This document shows positions 6,273 to 12,923 of a DNA stretch of 12,923 bases, piece by piece; the first letter of the stretch is position 1, and each line of letters opens with the position of its first letter. A program made the position numbers and the translations under genes. Origin of the DNA: UBA1189 sp045654565. Lineage in GTDB: Bacteria > Bacteroidota > Bacteroidia > Bacteroidales > Bacteroidaceae. The notes under the pieces were generated by a model, which saw only the letters and a program-made list of their open reading frames with translations, was not told the DNA's origin and did not search any database. The stretch spans positions 1 through 12,923 of the forward strand of contig JAZONP010000229.1 in assembly GCA_045654565.1 (NCBI GenBank). The letters run 5' to 3'.

Positions 6273-6338
6273 AGTACTTACGGCAAAGTACTGCAGTACT
6301 TACGGCTAAGTACTACAGTACCTACGGCTAAGTACTCA
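6273..6338. repeat. Three tandem 22-bp units, each with AGTACT-type ends
   Basis: Units at 6273-6294, 6295-6316 and 6317-6338 follow the pattern AGTACTTACGGCTAAGTACT plus two variable bases. The third has AGTACC at its start and the first has CAAAG in place of CTAAG. AGTACT is a palindrome and occurs at both ends of units 1 and 2, so each unit can also fold on itself. The array lies far from either flanking start codon (more than 400 bp upstream of xerD). Confidence 0.85.
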
Positions 6339-6344
6339 GACGAG

Positions 6345-6374
6345 GAGCTGTCCATCTCATCAGACAGTTCTTTT
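6345..6374 (+). terminator. Terminator-like hairpin with T-run, no gene upstream
   Basis: GAGCTGTC (6345-6352) and GACAGTTC (6363-6370) pair over 8 bp with one G-U wobble, then TTTT follows at 6371-6374. On the plus strand this resembles an intrinsic terminator, but no plus-strand gene precedes it after 4893. It may end a small RNA or simply be part of the repeat cluster. Confidence 0.3.
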
Positions 6375-6460
6375 CAGGAGCATCGCTCTATATGGGTAAC
6401 GGTATCATTCTCCCGGGGAAAAGCATTATAAAGTCTGGTCCAAAGGAGAAAAGCTGAAGT

Positions 6461-6524
6461 CAAGGATCCCTCGCTGGGACATAGGAAGAGACACTGAGGG
6501 ATCCTTCCTATCGTCAGGATGACA
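6461..6524 (-). repeat. TGTCATCCTGA-type interspersed repeat, partial copy
   Basis: On the minus strand, 6524-6496 reads TGTCATCCTGA, then CGATAGG, then AAGGATCCCTC. This closely matches the left arm of the inverted repeat at 11779-11808. AAGGATCCCTC (6462-6472) and GAGGGATCCTT (6496-6506) also form a perfect 11-bp inverted repeat around a 23-nt loop. It lies beyond the terminator of the secreted-protein gene. Confidence 0.65.
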
Positions 6525-6571
6525 ACATCGCTGTATTTTCTATGCCATGGGTAAACTCCTATATTATTGCT

Positions 6572-6608
6572 AAAAAACAAGCGAGGACAGCCGGATGGCT
6601 GCCCTCGC
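6572..6608 (-). terminator. Rho-independent terminator of the secreted-protein gene
   Basis: On the minus strand, GCGAGGGCAGCC (6608-6597) and GGCTGTCCTCGC (6592-6581) form a 12-bp G/C-rich stem with one G-U wobble and an ATCC loop. TTGTTTTTTA follows directly (6580-6571). It starts 23 nt past the stop codon at 6632-6634. This is the clearest terminator in the window. Confidence 0.88.
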
Positions 6609-6631
6609 AATGTTTATCTCAGAGGAGAAGA

Positions 6632-9600
6632 TTACTTGATGTATCTCTTCTTACCGTCGATGATGTAGAGACCAGGAGCTGTGGGAGCAACTACGCGACG
6701 TCCGAAGATGTCGTATATACCCTTAACAACAGCCTTTTCAGTCTCAACCTCAGTGAAGTCGATGTCAGTAACGTCGTACTGAGTCTCAACGATAGTCCAA
6801 GAAGAAGCAGTACCTACGCCAGAGCTCCAGTAAACGATATTGCTACCCTTACCGGCACCGCTACCGTGGTTGTTAGCGTGGATACGCTTACCTGACTGAC
6901 CGAGAATATCGAGGGCAACCTCAACACCACCATTACCACCGAGTGAGGTGAGCACAACAGGAAGAGCCGAAGCCTTAGTAGTCAAAGATGAAGAGTTGCC
7001 ATCTGCTACAGTAACTTCACCGATGTAGCTCTCAGTAGCTACGTTCTTGATGAAGAATGCAGTAGCATCCTCGCTCATACCAGCAGCCTTGAGCTCCTCA
7101 GCAGTAGCCTGCTCGAACTGCCAGTATCTTGTCCACTCAAGTTCGTTCTGGATACCCCAACGGAGGTTCTGAGCACCCTCAGAGAAGAGAGTCATCTTAA
7201 GACCACCGTTTCTCTCCTCGAATGCAGTTACTGAGTTGTAGATGATGTAGTACTTACCAGCTACAGGCATATTGGGAGTGAGGTTAGCCACAGCAGCCTC
7301 GAGCTCAGCAATCATAGCCTTGATCTCATCGTCAGTACCGCCATTAGCAAGCATAGCCTCTGCCTTTTCGATAGCACCGTTGTACTCGCTGAGGTCAGCA
7401 TACTGCATTACCTCAGTACCCTCTACGGGAGCAACTGATACAGCCTCATCGAGAGCATCCTGCAAGAGACCGAGCTGAGACTCCTTAGCGTCGAACTTCA
7501 CAGAAGTAACACCCTCGTTGTTGGTGAATGCAAATGCGCAACCTGCGATGTTGTTCTCAGTAGTGATAGTAGCAGTGTTGCCTACAACGGTTACATCAGC
7601 TATCTCAAGCGCGTTACCATAGAGGTCATAGAGAGCCAAGTCAGTGAACTGGCAATCCTTGTCAGCAACCAAAGTGAAGGTGTTAGCAGCCTGGAAGTGG
7701 ATGAACTGAGACTTGAACTGACCAGCAGCAACCTCTACTGTAGCGGGAAGCTTTACAAACTCACGGATGAACCATGCAGAGCAGCCGTCAATACCACCAC
7801 CGTAAGGTACGATACTTGAGCTTACACCCCATGTACCACCGTATGCACCGTTAGGACCACCAACAGTTCCTGAATTGTGGTCACCGCAGTGGAGAGTACC
7901 GTTCTTCATCATGATGTTCCACTGACCACGGCCAAGGCTAAGCAATGTAACGGTGTCAGTAGCCTCCTTCTCCTTAGCCAAGTGTACATTCAAAGGTTCA
8001 CCTACGAATGCGCTATCGAGATAGAGGTTGTAAGCAACGTTCTTGATGGTGTAGTGGTAGTAAACCTTCTCCCATGTGGTACCGTCAGCGTTATCGCCAG
8101 TCTCAACTTCGAAAGAGAGTTCACCGTCCTCGTTGAGGATAGGCTCAAACTTGAACACCTGCTGCAAGCTGTCAGCACATACATTCTCCCACCAGAGAGC
8201 GGTGTCAGCAGCGTGTACGGTCAATGCCTTCTCTACGAACTGCTTCTCGTAGAAGCCGGGGTAACCAGAGATAATGCGGTATTCCTTCGTAGGATCGGGC
8301 AAGTGAATGCTCTTGTCAGTAGCGGGATCCTTGAAGATCTGCATCTGACGCTGGAGAGTCTTACGCATCTCTTCACAAGCATCCTCAGAAGCATCCTCAG
8401 TAGCCAACAAAGCCTTAGCATCAGCAATAGCGTTGAGCAGGTAGCTGAAGTCACCGGTGTAGAAACCAGGATCTGCAGCAGAGTATGCCTCGCAAGCCTC
8501 AGCCTCATGAACGAGCTGCTCAAGACGAGTGTAGTTCTTTCTTACAGGAGGAGTAGAGAGCACGATCTCACCGGGGAACTGGTGACGCTGGTTAGCGTTA
8601 CGAGCAACCATCTTGAAAGATACTGCGCTGTAACCACCGTTGGGGAGAGTTACCTCGAGGTAGTGAGGCTCTGTAATCTTACCGCTCCAGTCAGAGTGGA
8701 AGTAAGTATCAGCATTATCATCTACGAGACCCTCATAGCTCTGACCATCATTGAAGCCAGCTACAGTGTTGTGGTCGGCATTTGAGTAGAAGCTAGAAGC
8801 AGTCAAGGGGATTTCGTTACCCTCAGCATCGAAGAACTCCAATGACTGGAGGCAGAAGTAGATCTGATTTGAAGAAACCTTGGTTACTGTCATACGAAGC
8901 AACTCAACGGTTGCACCGAACTCGATCAACTCAGACTCGTAGGTATAGAGGTTATCGGCAGCAGTAGTACCAGCCAAAGGCTTGTAACCTGCGATAGCAT
9001 CTACAGATTGGGGAAGAGTCTTTGACCAAACTGCTGTGGGATCGTAAGGATTAGCCTCTACCTCAGCGATAGCCTCTTCCACGGCAGCGATGTAGCGAAG
9101 GAGATCATTGGGATTGATTGTTCTCTCTTCCATAGGAAGCTCATAATCTGCCTCATAGCTACCAATTGCATTTGCGATGGTTCCCACAAGGGTATTCAAC
9201 ACGTCAAGCTGAGACTGAGAGACACCACCAGCCTGATTAAGCTGTTCTTGCTTTGCATAGACATACGCAGCCAAACGTGTCTGAGCAGCGTATACAGAGT
9301 CAATATGCAAGTCACCTGCAGTCCAGTTGAGCTCCTTACGCAAAGCAGTCAGCTCCTCACGGTTCATCTCTGCTGCTGTGTAAGCCGCATCAGCGGTAGC
9401 AACAACCTCTGTCAACGCATCTTTCATATCAGCAGCCCACTCTTGTGTCCACTCCTCAACCTCGAGAAGTTCCTTTGCTGACTTGATGTTGTTCTCCAAG
9501 TTCTTATAGTCATTGATCGAACGTCTAGCCTTAGCAGCTGCATAGTGGAGAGTGTTCACATCGTCCCACAAGGTAGCAGCGGTAGTGGTCTTAGCCGCAA

Positions 9601-10387
9601 CACCATCAAGTACAGTTGTCAAGTTAGCCAATGAGTCAACATTCATCTTGTAGGCCTTCAAGGTGTCGATGATAGCAGCTGCGTTGGTCATGTCGATCTC
9701 TGCCATAGCATCGAGAGCAGCCTCCTTGCTCATGTCACCGAAGTAATAGAGCGTAGCGTTGTCCCATACTACGTAGTTGGCATTGGTGTTGGTGTAACGC
9801 AAACCTGCATCGAGATAACCCTTCTTAGCATCAGCATCTGTCAAAGTAACAGCTACGTTAAACTTAGAAGCGTGACCATCGGTGTAGAGGCTACCATCAG
9901 CACCTACCATGTTGTTGTAGTCAGGGTTGTTGGTAGCTACGCGAACAACCTCCTTGTTAGCGAACAACTGTACACCCTGTACAGAGTCGCGGTTGCTCCA
10001 GTACTCGTACTTTGTCACCTCTTCACCATCTACCATTACCTTAACTGGCTGACGATGATACTGCTTAGATGCACCGATGTAAGCACCGAACACATAAGTA
10101 CCTGAAGGCAAGTTGCCCAAGCGCTGCATGATATAAGAATCAGCAAGGCCAGTACCGTTACCATTCCAAGCTTCGAGCACGGTGTTACCCATACCATAAA
10201 AACCGGTCTGTGTAGACAAGTTTTTGGTATTCTTACCCAAGAACTGGCTGCCATCTACAACCCAGCCCTTAAGGCCTTGTTCCATGTCAGCGTTCTTCAA
10301 CAACGAAGTTTTGTCCTCTTGGGCGAAACCGCAAGTAACGGTAGCAGCAGCAAGGCCCAAGCACAATAAACGTAAGTTTTTCTTCAT
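6632..10387 (-). CDS. Large secreted multidomain protein with glycan-binding-like modules and a C-terminal sorting-like domain
   Basis: A 1251-residue exported protein; no catalytic domain is recognisable. A signal peptide covers 1-22, with likely cleavage after FAQ (21-23) or nearby. Residues 28-216 look like a beta-sandwich carbohydrate-binding module (NADMEQGLKGW at the start, WDNATLYYFG at the end). About 219-450 is helical, with FIVAR-like spaced Ala/Leu/Glu segments. About 485-612 resembles a discoidin (F5/8 type C) domain (LVDDNADTYFHSDWS, LEVTLPNGGYSAVSFKM). A helical pair at 615-685 is followed by a beta-trefoil-like stretch (about 700-875), a small beta domain (876-966), another FIVAR-like helical hairpin (970-1037) and a second beta-trefoil-like stretch (1041-1203). 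The C-terminus (1208-1251, VKGIYDIFGRRV...PGLYIIDGKKRYIK) has the form of a type IX secretion sorting domain as seen in Prevotella. The protein probably sits on the surface or is released, and may bind glycans. Domain calls are from visual pattern, not profile searches. It follows an MFS transporter gene and has its own strong terminator. Confidence 0.8.
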   Translation of the reverse strand: MKKNLRLLCLGLAAATVTCGFAQEDKTSLLKNADMEQGLKGWVVDGSQFLGKNTKNLSTQTGFYGMGNTVLEAWNGNGTGLADSYIMQRLGNLPSGTYVFGAYIGASKQYHRQPVKVMVDGEEVTKYEYWSNRDSVQGVQLFANKEVVRVATNNPDYNNMVGADGSLYTDGHASKFNVAVTLTDADAKKGYLDAGLRYTNTNANYVVWDNATLYYFGDMSKEAALDAMAEIDMTNAAAIIDTLKAYKMNVDSLANLTTVLDGVAAKTTTAATLWDDVNTLHYAAAKARRSINDYKNLENNIKSAKELLEVEEWTQEWAADMKDALTEVVATADAAYTAAEMNREELTALRKELNWTAGDLHIDSVYAAQTRLAAYVYAKQEQLNQAGGVSQSQLDVLNTLVGTIANAIGSYEADYELPMEERTINPNDLLRYIAAVEEAIAEVEANPYDPTAVWSKTLPQSVDAIAGYKPLAGTTAADNLYTYESELIEFGATVELLRMTVTKVSSNQIYFCLQSLEFFDAEGNEIPLTASSFYSNADHNTVAGFNDGQSYEGLVDDNADTYFHSDWSGKITEPHYLEVTLPNGGYSAVSFKMVARNANQRHQFPGEIVLSTPPVRKNYTRLEQLVHEAEACEAYSAADPGFYTGDFSYLLNAIADAKALLATEDASEDACEEMRKTLQRQMQIFKDPATDKSIHLPDPTKEYRIISGYPGFYEKQFVEKALTVHAADTALWWENVCADSLQQVFKFEPILNEDGELSFEVETGDNADGTTWEKVYYHYTIKNVAYNLYLDSAFVGEPLNVHLAKEKEATDTVTLLSLGRGQWNIMMKNGTLHCGDHNSGTVGGPNGAYGGTWGVSSSIVPYGGGIDGCSAWFIREFVKLPATVEVAAGQFKSQFIHFQAANTFTLVADKDCQFTDLALYDLYGNALEIADVTVVGNTATITTENNIAGCAFAFTNNEGVTSVKFDAKESQLGLLQDALDEAVSVAPVEGTEVMQYADLSEYNGAIEKAEAMLANGGTDDEIKAMIAELEAAVANLTPNMPVAGKYYIIYNSVTAFEERNGGLKMTLFSEGAQNLRWGIQNELEWTRYWQFEQATAEELKAAGMSEDATAFFIKNVATESYIGEVTVADGNSSSLTTKASALPVVLTSLGGNGGVEVALDILGQSGKRIHANNHGSGAGKGSNIVYWSSGVGTASSWTIVETQYDVTDIDFTEVETEKAVVKGIYDIFGRRVVAPTAPGLYIIDGKKRYIK

Positions 10388-10472
10388 GTTTTTGAGACTT
10401 TTTAGTTTGTTAATAAAATTGTTAATTGATTTCTCGTTTTTAAAAGGTTAATATTAGATAGGATATCTATAC

Positions 10473-10505
10473 GTCCTGAGCGTAGCGATTCGGTACGCTC
10501 AGGAC
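10473..10505 (-). terminator. Perfect 12-bp hairpin between the MFS and secreted-protein genes
   Basis: GTCCTGAGCGTA (10473-10484) and TACGCTCAGGAC (10494-10505) pair perfectly around a 9-nt loop, 12 nt past the MFS stop codon. No long T-run follows on the minus strand, so it may be a terminator, an mRNA 3'-end stabiliser, or both. Its left arm plus loop (TCCTGAGCGTAGCGA) resembles the TCCTGAACGTAGTGA of the repeat at 11779, so it is probably a compact member of that family. Confidence 0.6.
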
Positions 10506-10517
10506 AATATATTCATA

Positions 10518-11738
10518 TTACTTGCGGATCTTGTACCAGCTGCTACCGTAAAGCAAAATTACGAGGAAGCAAGGTACGCATACCCAGTAGCTGGTCTGGA
10601 AGTCGGTCATACCCTCAACCCAAGCACGTACGAGGGGCATCACTGCACCACCGGCAATAGCCATGGTGAGGAGCGCAGCACCCTGCTTGGTGAACTTGCC
10701 GAGGTCAGCCATTGCCAAGGGCCACAAAGCGGGCCACATGAGTGAGCAACCGAGAGCCATCAGGAAGATGCAGTAGATAGAGTACTCACCGGGGAGCACA
10801 GCTACCAACACTGAGCCTACAAGGGCAAGCCAAGCGCAGATACGCATAGCTTTGTCTTGACTGAGGTACTTGGGAATGAAGAGGATACCGCAGAGGTAAC
10901 CGAGCACCATACCTACTGAGGGGATATAACCGAGGAGTGTTGCTGACGCAGAGAGAGCCACACCCTCCTTGGCAAGGCTGGTAGCATAGTCGGCCACAGT
11001 TGCAAGAGAGATGGTCTCAACACCAACGTAGAAGAAGAGTGCCAAGCAACCGAGCAACAAGTGGGGGAACTGCATGATTGAGGTCTTACCCTCAGCATAG
11101 GGACATGCTGCAGCGTCGTGCTCATCCTCACCGGCAGCCTTAACCTCGGGCAGCGGAGCAAGCAGGGCGATGATGCCAAGCACTACGAAGATACCTATAA
11201 TAATATAGAAGGGCAAGAAGAGGTCGGCCATCTGAATCTCATCGAGACCCTTACCGATTACCAATGTCATGAACACGGTGGTAGTGGGCCAAGCGAGCTT
11301 GTTGCAGATACCCATGATAGAGGTACGCTTAGCAGCGCTCTCGAGCGGGCCAAGGATGGTGATGTAAGGGTTCACACATGCCTGGAGCACAGCGTTAGCC
11401 GCACCGCTGATGAAGCAAGCTACCAAGAAGAAGGGCAGCGAAGCAAACTTAGCAGCAGGCACGAACAAGCCGAATGCGATGGCAAACAACGCAAACGATA
11501 CGGCCATAGTAGCCTTGTAACCGATCTTGCTGATACATACAGTAGCGGGATAGCCGAAGAGCAAGAAGGGAACGAAGTTGAATGCGATCAACAGGTTAGC
11601 AACCACAGGAGTGATATCCAAAGCTCCCTTGAGCACAGGGGTCAAGAAGCCATTGATACCCAACGCAAAGCCGATGGCGAAGAAGAACAATCCACAAATC
11701 GCCAATGCAATGCCGGTCTTGTTTTGTTTTTGAGTCAT
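10518..11738 (-). CDS. MFS sugar transporter, FucP/GluP-like
   Basis: A 406-residue inner-membrane transporter with about twelve hydrophobic helices, fitting the major facilitator superfamily. The stretch GAANAVLQACVNPYITILGP followed by KRTSIMGICNKLAW is characteristic of the fucose/glucose/galactose proton-symporter branch (FucP, GluP). A soluble loop near residues 200-218 (EDEHDAAACPYAEGK) separates the two six-helix halves. The likely role is proton-coupled uptake of a monosaccharide. The upstream neighbour in transcription order is a NahK-like N-acetylhexosamine kinase, which suggests GlcNAc, GalNAc or a related hexose as substrate; this is context, not motif evidence. The gene is 155 nt downstream of that kinase, with an inverted repeat in between, so co-transcription is plausible but not certain. 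The ATG at 11738 gives MTQKQNKTGIALAICGLFFF, a typical short N-terminus before helix 1, after an A/T-rich leader lacking a clear Shine-Dalgarno site. Confidence 0.88.
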   Translation of the reverse strand: MTQKQNKTGIALAICGLFFFAIGFALGINGFLTPVLKGALDITPVVANLLIAFNFVPFLLFGYPATVCISKIGYKATMAVSFALFAIAFGLFVPAAKFASLPFFLVACFISGAANAVLQACVNPYITILGPLESAAKRTSIMGICNKLAWPTTTVFMTLVIGKGLDEIQMADLFLPFYIIIGIFVVLGIIALLAPLPEVKAAGEDEHDAAACPYAEGKTSIMQFPHLLLGCLALFFYVGVETISLATVADYATSLAKEGVALSASATLLGYIPSVGMVLGYLCGILFIPKYLSQDKAMRICAWLALVGSVLVAVLPGEYSIYCIFLMALGCSLMWPALWPLAMADLGKFTKQGAALLTMAIAGGAVMPLVRAWVEGMTDFQTSYWVCVPCFLVILLYGSSWYKIRK

Positions 11739-11778
11739 AATTATTTTATTAAATAGTTTAATTAATTTCCATTCGTCA

Positions 11779-11850
11779 TGTCATCCTGAACGTAGTGAAG
11801 GATCCCTCACCCTGCATTGCGCGAGATTCTTCACTCTGTTCAGAATGACA
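11779..11850. repeat. TGTCATTCTGAAC-type inverted repeat between kinase and transporter genes
   Basis: Arms at 11779-11804 and 11825-11850 are 26 nt each and match at 22 positions when one is reverse-complemented (TGTCATCCTGAAC and TGTCATTCTGAAC at the ends). The 20-nt centre is mostly unpaired. Related sequences occur at 6496-6524 and 10473-10505. I recognise this as the common interspersed repeat found in many bacterial genomes. It may form an attenuating or mRNA-stabilising hairpin here, but no T-run follows. Confidence 0.75.
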
Positions 11851-11893
11851 CCCTTCGCCAAACAATGCTATTTATCCAGAATAGCAAAACTGA

Positions 11894-12923
11894 TTACTTC
11901 GCAGCCTCGCGTACGATTTCCTGCATGCGGTCGTACTGCTCTTCCATACTGGTGAGGAGCTTGTACTGAGCACGTGTACGAACAAGGTTGTGACCGTCGT
12001 AGCGCACCTTGTAGTAGTTGTCGCCGTCGATGTAGTCCATGAGGAAGCGGAGCACCTGCTCGTAGGTGATGTAGATACCAGAGAAAGCCAACCAGTCGAT
12101 CTCGCTCTGAGTCATCGAAGCCTTACGCTCTGAGAGGTAACCCTTGATGTAACCCTCGAACATGTTGATGTCCATCGATACGCGGCTGAGGTCCTGATCG
12201 TCCTCTGCACCGGTATTGGTGTATGAACGGAGTGCATCGCCCACGTCGTTGAGTGAGGTGCTGCTCATGCAGGTGTCGAGGTCGATAACGCAGAGCACAT
12301 CACCCTTATCATCAAAGAGGATATTGCTGAGCTTGGTATCGTTGTGAGTAACACGCATGGGGAGAACGCCCTCCTCGACCATCTTCCAGAAGTCGAGCAT
12401 CTTCTCGCGGCGGCTCTCGATCCAAGAGATCTCCTCCTTGAGCTCGGCTACGCGGCCCACGGGATCCTTAGCGATGACCTCATCCCACTGCTGGAAACGC
12501 CAGCGGATGTTGTGGAAGCCCTTGATGGTCTCAACAAGCGGAGTAGTGAAGTCGGCCAACTGAGCCTGGAAACGTCCGATACCCTGACCACCCTTGAAAG
12601 CGAGCTCGGGAGTGTCGGCACGGTCGTAGGTTACTGAACCTTCGATAAACTCGCACACCGCCCAGTAGTTGCCATCGGCATCCTGCCAATAGTACTTACC
12701 ATCAGTGGTAGGAGTCTGAGTAAGAGCCTCACGACGGGGATCGCCACCAGCAGCAGCGATCTTCTCCTTGAGGTGAGTAGTCACCTTCACGATGTTGTCC
12801 ATCATACCGGGCACATCGGGGAAGATAGCGTGGTTCTTACGCTGAAGGATGTAGTTGGGAGTACTACCCTTAGTTTTCACAACAAAAGTGTCGTTGATAA
12901 AACCTTCACCAAGAGGCTTGATG
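11894..12923 (-). CDS. nahK: N-acetylhexosamine 1-kinase-like phosphotransferase, 5' end cut by the window
   Basis: A cytoplasmic APH-fold kinase resembling Bifidobacterium NahK, which phosphorylates GlcNAc or GalNAc at C1 for nucleotide-sugar synthesis and salvage. The frame is open to the right edge. The 14 residues before an internal GTG at 12880 read IKPLGEGFINDTFVV, continuing into YILQRKNHAIFPDVPGMMDN, the expected NahK N-terminal region, so the true start lies outside the window and 342 residues are visible. Catalytic loop: MRVTHNDTKLSNILFD, with the base Asp at about 12338-12340. Metal-binding segment: CVIDLDTCM. The C-terminal half (YEQVLRFLMDYIDGDNYY, HNLVRTRAQYKLL) also fits the family. 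After DLDT the usual MPG is MSS, and DFGD is DVGD, so substrate or phosphate contacts may differ. The adjacent MFS sugar transporter supports a salvage role. Similar Bacteroidota proteins are sometimes labelled mucin desulfatase (MdsC), which the kinase motifs do not support. Confidence 0.85.
   Translation of the reverse strand, partial: IKPLGEGFINDTFVVKTKGSTPNYILQRKNHAIFPDVPGMMDNIVKVTTHLKEKIAAAGGDPRREALTQTPTTDGKYYWQDADGNYWAVCEFIEGSVTYDRADTPELAFKGGQGIGRFQAQLADFTTPLVETIKGFHNIRWRFQQWDEVIAKDPVGRVAELKEEISWIESRREKMLDFWKMVEEGVLPMRVTHNDTKLSNILFDDKGDVLCVIDLDTCMSSTSLNDVGDALRSYTNTGAEDDQDLSRVSMDINMFEGYIKGYLSERKASMTQSEIDWLAFSGIYITYEQVLRFLMDYIDGDNYYKVRYDGHNLVRTRAQYKLLTSMEEQYDRMQEIVREAAK

Larger units (their letters stand above)
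5864..6631. other. 768-bp repeat-rich intergenic region without a credible gene
   Basis: The region lies between the xerD start and the secreted-protein stop, so it holds the xerD promoter and the terminator of the secreted-protein gene. No perfect TAnnTTTG was found in front of xerD. The rest is made of separate repeat modules listed individually: multi-hairpins (5941-6102), a GRRPKG-type copy with a flanking hairpin (6138-6198), three 22-mers (6273-6338), a hairpin with a T-run (6345-6374) and a TGTCATCCTGA-type copy (6461-6524). Open frames here translate the repeats and show no protein-like character. The stretches 6199-6272 and 6375-6460 hold nothing I recognise. Confidence 0.7.

Noticed and set aside
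5980..6309. A 109-codon frame starting inside the hairpin array, containing GRRPKG
   Set aside because: It translates through several repeat modules; the peptide reflects repeat DNA rather than a conserved protein.
5941..6338. CRISPR array
   Set aside because: The repeated units abut or vary in stem sequence, there are no regular unique spacers, and no cas genes are present.
7877..8785. A 302-codon open frame on the plus strand antisense to the secreted-protein gene
   Set aside because: It lies wholly inside a clear minus-strand gene with a signal peptide and domain structure. Its translation is a Val/Leu/Ser-rich shadow with no recognisable motif, a by-product of the real gene's codon bias.
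11118..11756. A 212-codon plus-strand frame opposite the MFS transporter
   Set aside because: It is antisense to a well-supported twelve-helix transporter, and its charged Glu/His/Gln-rich translation is a shadow pattern.
12344..12637. A 97-codon plus-strand frame opposite the kinase
   Set aside because: It is antisense to the conserved catalytic-loop region of the NahK-like gene and has no independent support.

Overview
The window looks like chromosomal DNA of a Bacteroidales bacterium, most likely a Prevotella/Segatella-type Prevotellaceae. The reasons are the FtsX-type ABC permease next to an NtrC-like two-component pair, the Bacteroidota-style -7 promoter motif (TAnnTTTG), the A/T-rich leaders without Shine-Dalgarno sites, the C-terminal sorting-like tail (GRRV...PGLYIIDGKKRYIK) on a secreted protein, and intergenic hairpin repeats whose spurious translations contain GRRPKG. 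No taxonomic marker gene is present, so this is inference.

Left part (1-4930): an 848-residue, eight-helix MacB/FtsX-type ABC permease on the minus strand diverges from a plus-strand two-component operon. A 398-bp divergent regulatory region carrying repeats and phased T-tracts separates them. The operon encodes a 269-residue response regulator and, overlapping it by 14 nt, a 332-residue histidine kinase. The regulator has an NtrC receiver and Fis-type helix-turn-helix but lacks the AAA+ sigma-54-activating core. The kinase has two membrane helices and almost no periplasmic loop. The layout suggests that the pair controls the permease, and that stress at the membrane or at a transporter is what is sensed. 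The last 40 residues of the permease are encoded by a hairpin repeat.

Middle (4931-6631): a complete XerD tyrosine recombinase (minus strand) converges on the kinase across a likely shared terminator. Upstream of xerD lie about 770 bp with no credible gene. They contain a multi-hairpin repeat array related to the one at the end of the permease gene, a shared 14-bp repeat core also found (inverted) in front of the regulator, three 22-bp tandem repeats, a TGTCATCCTGA-type repeat and a strong terminator.

Right part (6632-12923, all minus strand, transcribed right to left): a 5'-truncated NahK-like N-acetylhexosamine 1-kinase, an MFS sugar transporter of the FucP/GluP type, and a 1251-residue secreted multidomain protein with glycan-binding-like modules and no visible catalytic domain. 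The kinase and transporter make a plausible import-and-phosphorylate unit for amino sugars. The secreted protein may bind glycans at the cell surface, but its link to the other two rests only on position. A member of one inverted-repeat family lies 3' of each of these three genes.

The points most worth a second look are the AAA+-less NtrC regulator, the repeats with compensated stem changes (one of which forms a protein tail), and the architecture of the large secreted protein. I saw no CRISPR array, tRNA, rRNA, transposase or prophage gene.
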